Source of the DNA: Gammaproteobacteria bacterium
GTDB lineage: Bacteria > Pseudomonadota > Gammaproteobacteria > Methylococcales > UBA2780
Reading direction: 5' to 3'
Length of the DNA: 17,135 nucleotides
NCBI GenBank assembly: GCA_003646305.1
Contig: QNFJ01000017.1
Coordinates: 1 to 17,135 of the forward strand
Positions 5,241 through 13,757 of the stretch are shown piece by piece. Made by a program: the position numbers and the translations under genes. The notes under the pieces were generated by a model. The model did not search any database. It was not told the DNA's origin and worked only from the letters and a program-made list of their open reading frames with translations. The first letter of the stretch is position 1, and the number at the start of each line of letters is the position of its first letter.

Positions 5241-6851
5241 TCAGGAATTGAGAGGGATAGTGAGGCGGAAAAAGCCATTCATTTCGGGCTTTGTTGGCTT
5301 TTTGTATTCAAGTTGGGCCTGATTTAGTTCGGCGAGCTCTTTGGATAGATAAAGGCCCAGCCCAGTACCGCTACTAGAGGTGGTGAAAAAAGGTTCAAAG
5401 AGTTGAGGGATTGCATCGGATCCAATGTCGGGGCCGGGGTCAATAATGTCTACGAAAGCGTTTCTTCTCTCGCTGTCTGAGGTCAGGCGTAGTCTTATGC
5501 TTGGATTGTCGGGGGTGGTTTGTCCATGTTTGAGCGCATTCGTACAAAGGTTATCCATAATTTGTTTGAGGTGGCCACCATCGACATTGGCATTTAAAGG
5601 CTGTTTTTCTAGTTGGCAGGAAACAGTGTCGCTGGGAAGAGGGTTTTCAGATTGAAAATCTTGGGCGAACTTTTCCAGCCAGCTTTGCAGGTTCAGTTCT
5701 TCTTTTTGTGTGGCATCACGCCGTGAAATCTGCAAGATCGTGTTGATAACGCCATTCAGCCGTATTGTGTTGTCGTTAATAATTTCGGTCAGTCGAACAT
5801 CGCTTTTGGGGAGTGATGGCGATTCTGTGAGAAGCTGGCTCGCATGGCTGATTGCACCTAAAGGGTTGCGGATTTCATGCGCAATACTGGCGGTGAGTCG
5901 GCCTAATGAGGCCAGTTTGATTTGTTGAGCACGTTGGGCAAGCAGTGCATTGTCTTCGATAAAGATGATATCCCCAGCACCCCTTGTGTTGTTGAGGCGA
6001 TTGAATTGAATTTGCTGGTTACTTTTGAGTGTTATGGGCTGGGAGTGAGGTTGTTTTAGCCAGTCCTGGTAAGCGCTATCGAGTTCGGCAGAGATTTGAT
6101 TAAGCGCACAATGCTCAACAAGCTGGCTGGATTGTAATAGTCGTTTGGCGGACTCATTTATCATACGAACAACCCGGTTGCTATCGACTACAATGATTCC
6201 TGATTGTAGTTGCTGAATGATGTACTTGTTGAGTTGCTCGAGGTTGGCAAGATCGATTCCCTGCTTTTCAACAATTAACTGACTTTGTTCTGCGCGAGAA
6301 CCCAGTATCTGTGCGAGCAAGGCGATGGCAAAGAAAGCCATACCGAGCATGCCTGTGTAGCTAAAGGCGCTGCTAGCAGACAGGCCAACAATTGCGGAGT
6401 AACCCTGCTCAACCAGAATAGCGATACTGGCAATCGCAGCAAAAAGCAGCGAGCAACGTCCACCAATTAGAGAGCCACCAGCGGTGACGGAGACAATAAG
6501 CAGCATGCCGATACCACTTGTGACGCCACCACTGGCGTGCATAAGCAATGTGATTGCGATGATATCGATAAATAGCTGAACAAAGGGATGAGGGTTATAG
6601 CTAGGGGATTTGGTGAAAATAAAGGGTGCCTGTATAACGCCAAGCAGTAGATATAGGGTGCTGATTATGCCGAACAAATTAGGTGCGAAGAGACCTAAAA
6701 ATGAAGGGCCAATATTGGTGAAAAAAAGCAGACAGAAACCAAAGCCGAGTAGTAACCGGTAAAGATGAAAAAGTTGTAAAGACTGCCAGGCCTGCTTTTC
6801 AGGGATTAGGTAATTTTTTGAAAAAGGGCAAGGCTGAACCAGGTTAGTCAT
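5241..6851 (-). CDS. pilS: PilS, membrane sensor histidine kinase
   Basis: This 536-residue kinase forms the two-component pair with PilR. About six hydrophobic segments (roughly 30-46, 56-76, 90-106, 113-130, 134-150 and 163-184) make the membrane sensor. A short coiled/linker region leads into a PAS-like segment (about 205-300: IIQQLQSGIIVVDSNRVVRMINESAKRLL). The dimerisation helix carries phospho-acceptor H325 in ASIAHEIRNPLGAI. The ATPase domain shows the N box (DNLCTNALKHG, N434/N438), G1 (DPGPD, 471-475), F box (FEPFFTT) and G2 (GTGLGL, 495-500). In Pseudomonas, PilS senses pilin levels in the inner membrane; the same role is inferred here. Its ATG overlaps the preceding gene by eight bases, suggesting coupled translation. 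Confidence 0.9.
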   Translation of the reverse strand: MTNLVQPCPFSKNYLIPEKQAWQSLQLFHLYRLLLGFGFCLLFFTNIGPSFLGLFAPNLFGIISTLYLLLGVIQAPFIFTKSPSYNPHPFVQLFIDIIAITLLMHASGGVTSGIGMLLIVSVTAGGSLIGGRCSLLFAAIASIAILVEQGYSAIVGLSASSAFSYTGMLGMAFFAIALLAQILGSRAEQSQLIVEKQGIDLANLEQLNKYIIQQLQSGIIVVDSNRVVRMINESAKRLLQSSQLVEHCALNQISAELDSAYQDWLKQPHSQPITLKSNQQIQFNRLNNTRGAGDIIFIEDNALLAQRAQQIKLASLGRLTASIAHEIRNPLGAISHASQLLTESPSLPKSDVRLTEIINDNTIRLNGVINTILQISRRDATQKEELNLQSWLEKFAQDFQSENPLPSDTVSCQLEKQPLNANVDGGHLKQIMDNLCTNALKHGQTTPDNPSIRLRLTSDSERRNAFVDIIDPGPDIGSDAIPQLFEPFFTTSSSGTGLGLYLSKELAELNQAQLEYKKPTKPEMNGFFRLTIPLNS

Positions 6852-7062
6852 TGGCGTGCTCTTTTGAGCAGAAAAAATGGTTGTCCCGCTGGATAGCTTC
6901 TTTTTCAGGAATGACTAGCCCACACTGCTGACAACGAACGGTATCAATATTTGTGCCGCGTTGAGTGTGTTGCTTCTTCTTGGGGGCTCGACCTAGATAA
7001 AAACGGATAATCAGCAAAACTATCCAGATGGCGGCAAGAAAAATTATAAAGCGTAGGCCCAT
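6844..7062 (-). CDS. PP0621-type small membrane protein with zinc-ribbon-like cysteines
   Basis: This 72-residue protein is the first gene of the pilS-pilR operon and overlaps pilS by eight bases. Residues 4-22 (RFIIFLAAIWIVLLIIRFY) form one membrane helix. A basic linker (APKKKQHTQRG) follows, then a soluble tail with C44, C47, C65 and H69 (CQQCG ... FCSKEHA), a CxxC-x17-CxxxH pattern able to hold zinc. Proteins of this architecture, called PP0621 after a Pseudomonas putida gene, lie next to pilS in many gammaproteobacteria. Their function is not known to me. The position suggests a role related to PilS or the membrane, which is inference. The upstream gap holds a TATAAA-like -10 but no convincing -35. 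Confidence 0.8.
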   Translation of the reverse strand: MGLRFIIFLAAIWIVLLIIRFYLGRAPKKKQHTQRGTNIDTVRCQQCGLVIPEKEAIQRDNHFFCSKEHAND

Positions 7063-7289
7063 ATTCTGTTTTCAAGTGAAATTTATACCTGTTTCGACTA
7101 GAATACGTAAGATTTTGTTCTAATCCAAGTGCAAAATCTGGCTCGGCTAAGCTAGTTGGGTGAAAAAGGTTTCTCGGGTAGCGACTAAGGTTGCGTTGGT
7201 TTCGAGAATTTGTCTCAAATAGCAAATCATTGCGATGGGCAATCCTCAATCGCAAGAGGCGCTTCAGTTTATATAGGTGTGGGGATCTA

Positions 7290-8456
7290 ATGAATCTGCA
7301 TGAATATCAGTCAAAGCAGTTGTTTGTTCAATATGGCATTCCAGTTCCAAATGGTAAGTCAGCGCGTTCCAAAAAAGAGGCAATTGATGCCGCAAAGGAA
7401 TTAGGCGGTGGTCGTTGGGTTGTTAAAGCTCAAGTCCACGCGGGTGGACGTGGAAAAGTCGGTGGTGTAAAACTCGTCGAAACATTGGATGATGTTGGCG
7501 AAGTGACTAAGAATATGCTCGGTACCCGTTTGGTCACTAAGCAGACAGGCAGTGCCGGTTTACCGATCGACGTGGTAATCGTTGAAGAAGTTAAGCCGAT
7601 TGTTCGTGAGCTTTATTTAAGTGCGCTTGTTGACCGCGCAACACGCCGCGTAATGTTCATGGCCTCTTCTGAAGGGGGAATGGATATTGAAGAGGTGGCT
7701 GAAAGCACACCTGAAAAGATTCTAATTGAAACGGTTGATCCAGTTGCTGGTTTGCAGCCTTTTCAGTGCCGCAATATCGCTTTCGCGATGAACCTTGAAG
7801 GTAAGCAGGTTGGCCAATTGGTCAAGATGATGAGTGGCATTTATAAGCTATTTGTCGAGAAAGATTGCAGCCAGATCGAAATTAACCCTCTAATCACCAA
7901 TGATGAAGGTGATTTGATCGCATTGGATGCGAAAATCAATTTCGATGAGAACGCGTTGTTCAGACATACTGATATTGTTGACATGCGTGATCCTTCACAG
8001 GAAGATCCAAAAGAACATGCGGCGGCTCAGCATGACCTTAACTACATCACTTTAGATGGCAATATTGGCTGTATGGTTAATGGTGCAGGTTTAGCGATGG
8101 CGACAATGGATTTGGTTCAGCTGAATGGCGGAAAGCCCGCTAACTTCCTCGATGTGGGTGGTGGCGCAACGGCTGAGCGTGTTGCAGAAGCGTTCAAACT
8201 AATTCTTTCTGACGGTAGCGTTAAAGCGGTATTGGTTAATATCTTTGGTGGCATCGTGCGTTGTAACTTGATTGCCGAAGGGATTATTGATGCGGTTAAG
8301 CAGGTTGGCGTAGAAGTGCCTGTGGTTGTTCGTCTTGAAGGTACCAATGCAGAGGCGGGGCGTGAGCTGCTGTCTAATTCTGGCCTTGATATTGTTGCTG
8401 CAGATGACTTGGCCACAGCGGCTAAACAGGTTGTCGCTCTTGCAAAGGGGGAATAA
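7290..8456 (+). CDS. sucC: Succinyl-CoA synthetase (ADP-forming) beta subunit
   Basis: SucC and SucD together convert succinyl-CoA, ADP and phosphate to succinate, CoA and ATP, reversibly, in the cytoplasm. From the ATG at 7290 the protein has 388 residues, exactly the E. coli SucC length. A G-rich ribosome binding site (GTGGGGA, 7279-7285) precedes it. Ligand residues fall at E. coli positions: K46, GRG 53-55 and E99 in the ATP-grasp domain, metal ligands N199 and D213, and N264 and GIV 321-323 in the CoA-ligase domain. The open frame extends about 33 codons further upstream, but that part is not homologous and is rejected. No sucAB genes precede it; the divergent 227-base gap to the pilS operon holds no promoter I can call with confidence. 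Confidence 0.97.
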   Translation: MNLHEYQSKQLFVQYGIPVPNGKSARSKKEAIDAAKELGGGRWVVKAQVHAGGRGKVGGVKLVETLDDVGEVTKNMLGTRLVTKQTGSAGLPIDVVIVEEVKPIVRELYLSALVDRATRRVMFMASSEGGMDIEEVAESTPEKILIETVDPVAGLQPFQCRNIAFAMNLEGKQVGQLVKMMSGIYKLFVEKDCSQIEINPLITNDEGDLIALDAKINFDENALFRHTDIVDMRDPSQEDPKEHAAAQHDLNYITLDGNIGCMVNGAGLAMATMDLVQLNGGKPANFLDVGGGATAERVAEAFKLILSDGSVKAVLVNIFGGIVRCNLIAEGIIDAVKQVGVEVPVVVRLEGTNAEAGRELLSNSGLDIVAADDLATAAKQVVALAKGE

Positions 8457-8459
8457 GAG

Positions 8460-9332
8460 ATGAGCATATTAATTAATAAAAACACTAAAGTCCTTTGTCA
8501 GGGTTTTACCGGTAAGCAAGGTACTTTTCATTCAGAGCAGGCGATTGCTTATGGCACGCAGCTTGTGGGTGGTGTTACGCCGGGTCGTGGCGGTCAAAAA
8601 CATCTTGATCGTCCAGTTTTCGATACCGTTGCTGACGCGGTTGAAGGAACCGGTGCCGATGCAACAATGATTTATGTGCCACCTCCCTTTGCAGCTGATG
8701 CCATTCTGGAAGCGGCGGCAGCCGGTATCAAGGTGATTGCCTGTATTACGGAAGGCATTCCTGTTTTGGATATGCTTAAGGTTAAAGCAGCACTTGAAGC
8801 TTATGATGATATTAATCTGATTGGCCCTAACTGCCCCGGTTTAATTACACCAGGCGAATGTAAAATCGGCATTATGCCGGGTTTTATTCATAAGCCAGGT
8901 TGTGTTGGCGTTGTTTCTCGTTCAGGAACACTAACCTATGAAGCGGTTCACCAGACAACGGTTACTGGCCTTGGTCAAAGTACTTGCGTTGGTATTGGTG
9001 GTGATCCAATCCACGGCATGAGCTTTATCGATGTCTTGGCTGAGTTCCAAGAAGATGACCAGACTCGTGGCATCATCATGGTGGGTGAAATCGGTGGCAC
9101 AGCTGAAGAAGAAGCGGCTGAGTTCATCAAAGAAAACGTCACCAAGCCGGTTGTCAGCTTTATTGCCGGTACGACAGCGCCTCCAGGAAAACGGATGGGT
9201 CATGCCGGTGCGATCGTCAGCGGTGGTCAAGGCACAGCTGAGAGCAAGTTTGAAGCACTGGAAAGCGCCGGTGTTTCGATTGTTCGTGCACCGACTGATC
9301 TGGGTGTGAAGATTCAGGAACGCCTAGCGTAA
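8460..9332 (+). CDS. sucD: Succinyl-CoA synthetase alpha subunit
   Basis: This 290-residue subunit (E. coli 289) binds CoA and carries the phosphohistidine. The N-terminal Rossmann CoA-binding domain begins ILINKNTKVLCQGFTGKQGTFH with a GFTGKQG loop. The active-site histidine is H248 in GKRMGHAGAIVSGGQGTA, stabilised by E210 in IIMVGEIGG. It starts three bases after the sucC stop, with AAGGGGG just upstream serving as ribosome binding site inside the end of sucC, so the two are co-translated. A strong terminator follows about 40 bases after the stop, so the transcript is probably just sucCD. Confidence 0.97.
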   Translation: MSILINKNTKVLCQGFTGKQGTFHSEQAIAYGTQLVGGVTPGRGGQKHLDRPVFDTVADAVEGTGADATMIYVPPPFAADAILEAAAAGIKVIACITEGIPVLDMLKVKAALEAYDDINLIGPNCPGLITPGECKIGIMPGFIHKPGCVGVVSRSGTLTYEAVHQTTVTGLGQSTCVGIGGDPIHGMSFIDVLAEFQEDDQTRGIIMVGEIGGTAEEEAAEFIKENVTKPVVSFIAGTTAPPGKRMGHAGAIVSGGQGTAESKFEALESAGVSIVRAPTDLGVKIQERLA

Positions 9333-9373
9333 GACTATCAGTTTGTAGTTTTACCTGCTTTTGTAAGTGAAAG

Positions 9374-9428
9374 AGCCGCAGAATCTGGTGTGAGAGGTAT
9401 CTCAAATTACCAGTTTTGCGGCTTTTTT
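9374..9428 (+). terminator. Rho-independent terminator after sucCD
   Basis: A long three-part hairpin: outer stem AGCCGCA (9374-9380) with TGCGGCT (9417-9423), middle stem CTGGT (9385-9389) with ACCAG (9409-9413), and inner stem TGAGA (9391-9395) with TCTCA (9400-9404) around loop GGTA. A T run (9423-9428) follows at once. This is a clear intrinsic terminator on the plus strand and shows that nadE needs its own promoter. Confidence 0.88.
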
Positions 9429-9460
9429 GTGGTTGCTTCTTTTTCTGTTTTTATAGATTA

Positions 9461-11086
9461 ATGATGAAAAAACTCCATTTAGCCATTGCACAGTTCAACC
9501 CGACGGTTGGAGATGTTGAGGGTAATTTACAACGTATTTTAAAGCAGTCGATTGAGGCAAGAGATCGGTTGAAAGCCGATCTAGTTGTTTTTCCTGAACT
9601 CTCTTTAACCGGTTATCCACCGGAAGATCTTCTGCTGCGCCCTGATTTCATTAGACGGGTAGGTGACTGTATGCACGAACTAACCACCAGCCTGAGCGGA
9701 ATTGATTGTGTGGTCGGTTATCCGGAGTCTGAAGCGGGCCTTTTATATAATAGTGCCGCAGTGATTCGAGATGGAGAGGTTGTCGCCAATTACCGGAAAC
9801 AAAGACTACCAAATTATGGTGTTTTTGATGAAAAACGCTATTTTTCAGAAGGTGATCGGTTGGTTAACTTTGATGTTAAAGGCGTGCAGGTTGGCCTAAC
9901 CATTTGCGAAGATGTTTGGCAGGCAGGGGTTGTTGAAGAGACGGTTGCAGCGGGTGCAAAGCTGATTGTTAATCTGAATGCCTCTCCTTTCCATAGTGGA
10001 AAACAAAAGCACCGTGAGGCGGTGCTTCGCGAACGAATTAAGGAGACAAAAACAGCGATTGTTTATGTTAATCAGGAAGGCGGACAGGATGAACTGGTCT
10101 TTGATGGCTCTTCATTTGTGATGAATTGTCACGGAGAGGTTGTTTATCGCGCGGAACCATTTAAAGAGCAGTTGGCGTTAATTGAGTTTGAGTGTGGTGA
10201 GGTGGTTGAGCCGACTAAATCTAACATAGCGACTGAGCATGATGCGGTTGAAACGGTTTATCAGGCGTTAGTGTGTGGCATTCGTGATTATGTGGGGAAA
10301 AATGGCTTCAAGGGCGCGGTTTTGGGGCTTTCTGGTGGAATTGATTCGGCATTAACCCTGGCGCTGGCGGTTGATGCGCTGGGTGCGGATGCAGTGGAAG
10401 TGTTGATGATGCCCTCTCGCTATACCGCTTCGATGAGTAATGATGATGCTGAAGAAGAGGCGCGACTACTTAATGTTAAGCACTTTAGCATCCCCATTGA
10501 GCCGGCGTTTAAAACTTTTCTGAAGATGCTGGAAGCACCTTTTAAGGGGCTTGCTGCTGATACGACTGAAGAGAATATACAGGCGCGTTGTCGTGGTATC
10601 TTGTTGATGGCGCTCTCGAACAAGAGTGGAAAGATTCTCTTAACAACGGGCAATAAAAGTGAAATGAGTGTCGGATATGCGACTCTTTATGGTGATATGG
10701 CAGGTGGTTTCGCACCACTAAAAGATGTCCCAAAAATGTTGGTTTTTGAGCTGTCACGTTATCGGAACAGCCTTTCGGAGGTGATTCCTGAGCGGGTGAT
10801 TACACGCCCCCCATCGGCAGAGTTGGCAGCTGATCAAAAGGATGAAGATAGCTTGCCCCCTTATCCCGTTCTGGATGCAATTTTGGCTCGTTATGTTGAA
10901 CAGGATCAGTCAGTTCAGGAGATTATTGACGCAGGATTTGATTCTGAGCAGGTGAGAAAGGTGGTTGGATTGGTCGATCGTAATGAATACAAGCGGCGGC
11001 AAGCGCCTCCAGGCGTGAAGATAACAGCGAGAGCTTATGGGCGAGATCGGCGTTATCCGATGACATCGGGGTTTCGATCAAAGTGA
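9461..11086 (+). CDS. nadE: Glutamine-dependent NAD+ synthase
   Basis: This enzyme makes NAD+ from nicotinic acid adenine dinucleotide, ATP and glutamine in the last step of NAD synthesis. It is the two-domain form (541 residues from the ATG at 9461). The N-terminal nitrilase-like glutaminase domain has the E-K-C triad E46 (VVFPELSLTGYPPED), K113 (YRKQRLPNYGVFDEKR) and C149 (LTICEDVW). The C-terminal synthetase domain has the ATP pyrophosphatase P-loop SGGIDS (291-296), and TTGNKSEMSVGYATLYGDMAGGFAPLKD as the NaAD/ATP site. The frame is open further upstream to 9416, but that lies inside the terminator of sucCD, so the start is 9461 or 9464 (two adjacent ATGs). No clear Shine-Dalgarno sequence is visible. 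The gene converges on bamD with four bases between the stops. Confidence 0.95.
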   Translation: MMKKLHLAIAQFNPTVGDVEGNLQRILKQSIEARDRLKADLVVFPELSLTGYPPEDLLLRPDFIRRVGDCMHELTTSLSGIDCVVGYPESEAGLLYNSAAVIRDGEVVANYRKQRLPNYGVFDEKRYFSEGDRLVNFDVKGVQVGLTICEDVWQAGVVEETVAAGAKLIVNLNASPFHSGKQKHREAVLRERIKETKTAIVYVNQEGGQDELVFDGSSFVMNCHGEVVYRAEPFKEQLALIEFECGEVVEPTKSNIATEHDAVETVYQALVCGIRDYVGKNGFKGAVLGLSGGIDSALTLALAVDALGADAVEVLMMPSRYTASMSNDDAEEEARLLNVKHFSIPIEPAFKTFLKMLEAPFKGLAADTTEENIQARCRGILLMALSNKSGKILLTTGNKSEMSVGYATLYGDMAGGFAPLKDVPKMLVFELSRYRNSLSEVIPERVITRPPSAELAADQKDEDSLPPYPVLDAILARYVEQDQSVQEIIDAGFDSEQVRKVVGLVDRNEYKRRQAPPGVKITARAYGRDRRYPMTSGFRSK

Positions 11087-11090
11087 TCTT

Positions 11091-11924
11091 TTAATCTTTA
11101 TCCAGCTCAAAGAATTCCAGTACTTGATGCGATAGCGTCTCTTCGCTTTGAGGTTTGCCGGTATCAGGTAGGCCATCGGCATAATTGATTTGATAGACGC
11201 GTCGAGCGTCCGAGGCTAGGCCATCCATGCCTAGTTCCTCATAGGCATGGATCATGATTTCCAGTGCTTCGGGAATTGCTGTTGTTTTCTGATATTTCTC
11301 CACCACATAGTTGCCTCGGTTGGCTGCGGCCAAAAAGGCTTTGCGTTTGATGTAATAGCGAGCAGCGTGAACCTCATATTTAGCCAGGTTGTTGCGGAGA
11401 GCGATCATCCGCTGGCGAGCATCATGTGCATATTCACTGTCGGGGTACTTTGTGACCAGTTTTGAGAAGTCAGCAAACGCGTGGCGCGCACTGCCTGGAT
11501 CGCGCTGCGAAGAGTCTGTCGGGATAAAACGTTCAAGAAATCCGATGCCGCGGTTATAATTAACAAGGCCTCTAAGATAAAGTGCGTAGGCGACATGGGG
11601 GTCGCTAGGATGAAGTCGAATATAGCGATCTACAGCAGCGATAGCTGATTCGGGTTCATCGTATTTATAGTAGGCAAAGGCAATTTCGAGTTGCGCCTGG
11701 TTAGCGTATTTTCCGAATGGATAGCGCGCCTCGAGCTTTTCGTAAAGTTCAATTGCGTTTCTGTAGTCTTCGTCATCAAGAGCCGTTTTGGCCTCTTTGT
11801 AAAAATGCTCTGCCGACCATCCACTGTGTGGGTCTTTGTCACCCGTGCTGGCACAGGCTGATAGAATCAGACAGATAGTGGCGAGTAAAAGAGGTTTTAG
11901 AGAGGCCCTGGCTTGATCTTGCAT
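11091..11924 (-). CDS. bamD: BamD, outer-membrane protein assembly lipoprotein
   Basis: BamD is an essential lipoprotein of the BAM complex, which folds beta-barrel proteins into the outer membrane. This 277-residue protein has a lipoprotein signal with lipobox LSAC and acylated C24. The mature part carries tetratricopeptide-like repeats, visible as HFYKEAKTALDDEDYRNAIELYEKLEARYPFG, then YANQAQLEIAFAYYKYDEPESAIAAVDRYIRLHPSDP, and ALYLRGLVNYNRGIGFLERF with the RDPGSARHAFADFSKLVTKYPDSEYA repeat typical of the YfiO family. It is about 30 residues longer than E. coli BamD. It diverges from rluD across about 100 bases, an arrangement common in gammaproteobacteria. I cannot place its promoter in that gap. 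Confidence 0.93.
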   Translation of the reverse strand: MQDQARASLKPLLLATICLILSACASTGDKDPHSGWSAEHFYKEAKTALDDEDYRNAIELYEKLEARYPFGKYANQAQLEIAFAYYKYDEPESAIAAVDRYIRLHPSDPHVAYALYLRGLVNYNRGIGFLERFIPTDSSQRDPGSARHAFADFSKLVTKYPDSEYAHDARQRMIALRNNLAKYEVHAARYYIKRKAFLAAANRGNYVVEKYQKTTAIPEALEIMIHAYEELGMDGLASDARRVYQINYADGLPDTGKPQSEETLSHQVLEFFELDKD

Positions 11925-12024
11925 GATGATAGGTTGTAGCGAATACTAACGTTGTCCAATTCTTTTAAAGTATACCCGAAACCATAATGAAACCCCATTT
12001 ACAGTACACAGTGCGTAGAGAGTC

Positions 12025-12978
12025 ATGAGTCAGAAAATAAAGCTAGAAATAATTGTTCCGGATAATCTTGCAGGCAAAAGGCTTGATCAGGCTGTCAGTG
12101 TGATGTTTAGTGATTTTTCTCGTTCTCGGTTACAGGCGTGGATAAAGCAGGGAAAGATACTGGTAGAGGGTGCGCTTTTTAAGCCGAGAGATAAAGTGTT
12201 TGGTGGTGAGCGGGTAACACTCGACTCCGAGCTTGATGAGCCTTTGGGTGTTTGTGCGGCAGAGCCAATACCATTGAATATTGTTTACGAAGATGACTCA
12301 ATTCTGGTGATCAATAAGCCAGCCGGGCTGGTTGTGCATCCGGCGGTGGGTAATTGGTCTGGGACGATGCAAAATGGACTGTTGCACCATGACCCCGCGC
12401 TGTCGGTTGTTCCGCGTGGGGGGATTATCCATCGACTTGATAAGGATACCAGCGGCCTGTTGGTGGTCGCGAAAACATTAACCGCTCATAAATCACTGGT
12501 CGATCAGTTGCAGGCAAGGGCGTTTAAACGCGAATACCTGGCGTTGGCAGTGGGGGAACTGATTTCTGGTGGAACGATTGATGAGCCGATTGGCCGCCAT
12601 CCTGTTGATCGAAAGCGTTATTCTGTTCAGGAAGGGGGGCGGGATTCCGTGACGTATTATCGAGTTGAGGAGCGTTTTGAGCACCATACCTTGTTGCGGG
12701 TTCAACTTGAAACGGGTAGAACGCACCAGATTAGAGTGCATATGTCGTATATCCGTCACCCGTTGGTGGGAGATCAGGCTTATGGTGGCCGGTTTTGCGC
12801 GGTGCGGGGTGGTGATAAAAATGGTCTAAATGACCGTTTGCGAGCTTTTGGGCGGCAGGCGCTCCACGCGACACGATTAGGATTTGAGCACCCTGAAACG
12901 GGCGAGCAGTGTGAGTGGGAAGTGCCTATTCCAGAGGACTTTCAGCGGCTTCTCGATTTTTTGAGGGCCATTGGGTAG
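12025..12978 (+). CDS. rluD: 23S rRNA pseudouridine synthase RluD
   Basis: RluD makes pseudouridines 1911, 1915 and 1917 in helix 69 of 23S rRNA, important for ribosome assembly and termination. The 317-residue protein has an N-terminal S4 RNA-binding domain (about 15-75, GKRLDQAVSVMFSDFSRSRLQAWI) and an RluA-type catalytic domain. The catalytic aspartate is D139 in GGIIHRLDKDTSGLL, the same number as in E. coli RluD. Further family motifs are INKPAGLVVHP, REYLALAVGE, TGRTHQIRVHM and HPLVGDQAYGG. The divergent pairing with bamD supports RluD rather than RluC. pgeF follows seven bases after the stop and is probably co-transcribed. Confidence 0.94.
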   Translation: MSQKIKLEIIVPDNLAGKRLDQAVSVMFSDFSRSRLQAWIKQGKILVEGALFKPRDKVFGGERVTLDSELDEPLGVCAAEPIPLNIVYEDDSILVINKPAGLVVHPAVGNWSGTMQNGLLHHDPALSVVPRGGIIHRLDKDTSGLLVVAKTLTAHKSLVDQLQARAFKREYLALAVGELISGGTIDEPIGRHPVDRKRYSVQEGGRDSVTYYRVEERFEHHTLLRVQLETGRTHQIRVHMSYIRHPLVGDQAYGGRFCAVRGGDKNGLNDRLRAFGRQALHATRLGFEHPETGEQCEWEVPIPEDFQRLLDFLRAIG

Positions 12979-12984
12979 CCATTT

Positions 12985-13716
12985 GTGAAGTGCTTTATTT
13001 TACCGGACTGGCCTGAGATTCCATCTATTTCTGCGCTGAGTACAACGCGACTTGGTGGTGTAAGCCGAGGTGCTTACGATAGCTTTAATTTGGCTCAGCA
13101 TGTGGGAGATTGCCATGAGGCGGTGATCCGTAATCGCTCATTACTAGAAGAAAAGGCAAAACTTCCGGTGGCGCCTCGTTGGTTAAAACAGGTACATGGC
13201 ACCCGCCTGGTTGATGCGGCCTCGTCGCCATCAGGTAACGAGGCCGATGGCTGTTACAGCCGGGAACGTAGTGTTGTTTGCGTGGTGATGACGGCTGACT
13301 GCCTGCCGGTACTCATTGCTGATAAAAAGGGTGAATATGTTGCCGCCGTACATGCTGGCTGGAGAGGCTTGTGTGATGGAATAATTGAGAAAGCCATTAT
13401 TGAGTCAAATCTTCCCCCTGAACGATTGCAGGTTTGGTTGGGGCCAGCGATTGGTTCGGCGGCTTTTGAGGTTGGAGAGGAGGTGCGTAGTGCATTTATC
13501 GAACGATACGTTGAAGCGGCTGGTGCATTTAAAGTAGGCCTGCCCGGGAAATGGCTGGCAGATATCTATCTTCTGGCCAGGATTGCGCTTCAACAGGTTG
13601 GTGTTACAAATAGTTATGGTGGTCAGTTTTGTACCTATTCTGATGCGGCACGATTTTATTCATATCGACGTGATGGGGTTACCGGGCGCATGGCTTCTCT
13701 GATTTGGTTAAAATAG
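12985..13716 (+). CDS. pgeF: PgeF (YfiH), polyphenol oxidase-fold peptidoglycan editing factor
   Basis: Proteins of this family (DUF152/YfiH) remove L-Ser-containing mistakes from UDP-MurNAc precursors in E. coli and also act as purine nucleoside phosphorylases/deaminases. The metal-site residues are visible: H71 (KQVHGTRLV), C106 (TADCLPVLIAD) and H123 (AVHAGWRGL). The C-terminal motif QFCTYSDAARFYSYRRDGVTGRMASLIWL is also characteristic. The length of 243 residues is normal. The start is a GTG at 12985; no in-frame ATG nearby fits the N-terminus, so GTG is accepted. It sits directly behind rluD, as in E. coli. Which of the reported activities matters in this organism cannot be told from sequence. 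Confidence 0.92.
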   Translation: MKCFILPDWPEIPSISALSTTRLGGVSRGAYDSFNLAQHVGDCHEAVIRNRSLLEEKAKLPVAPRWLKQVHGTRLVDAASSPSGNEADGCYSRERSVVCVVMTADCLPVLIADKKGEYVAAVHAGWRGLCDGIIEKAIIESNLPPERLQVWLGPAIGSAAFEVGEEVRSAFIERYVEAAGAFKVGLPGKWLADIYLLARIALQQVGVTNSYGGQFCTYSDAARFYSYRRDGVTGRMASLIWLK

Positions 13717-13757
13717 GCCGATTTTCTTTTTCATATAGATAAACAGACTTAATTTCG

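Noticed and set aside
7191..7289. Upstream extension of sucC by 33 codons
   Set aside because: The extension has no ribosome binding site and no similarity to SucC; the ATG at 7290 gives exactly the E. coli length and follows a G-rich ribosome binding site.
8117..8485. Minus-strand open frame of 122 codons opposite sucC
   Set aside because: It is antisense to a gene with complete catalytic residues and shows no domain or start signal.
9416..9460. Upstream extension of nadE by 15 codons
   Set aside because: It begins inside the stem of the sucCD terminator and would add a Phe/Cys-rich stretch not expected in NadE.
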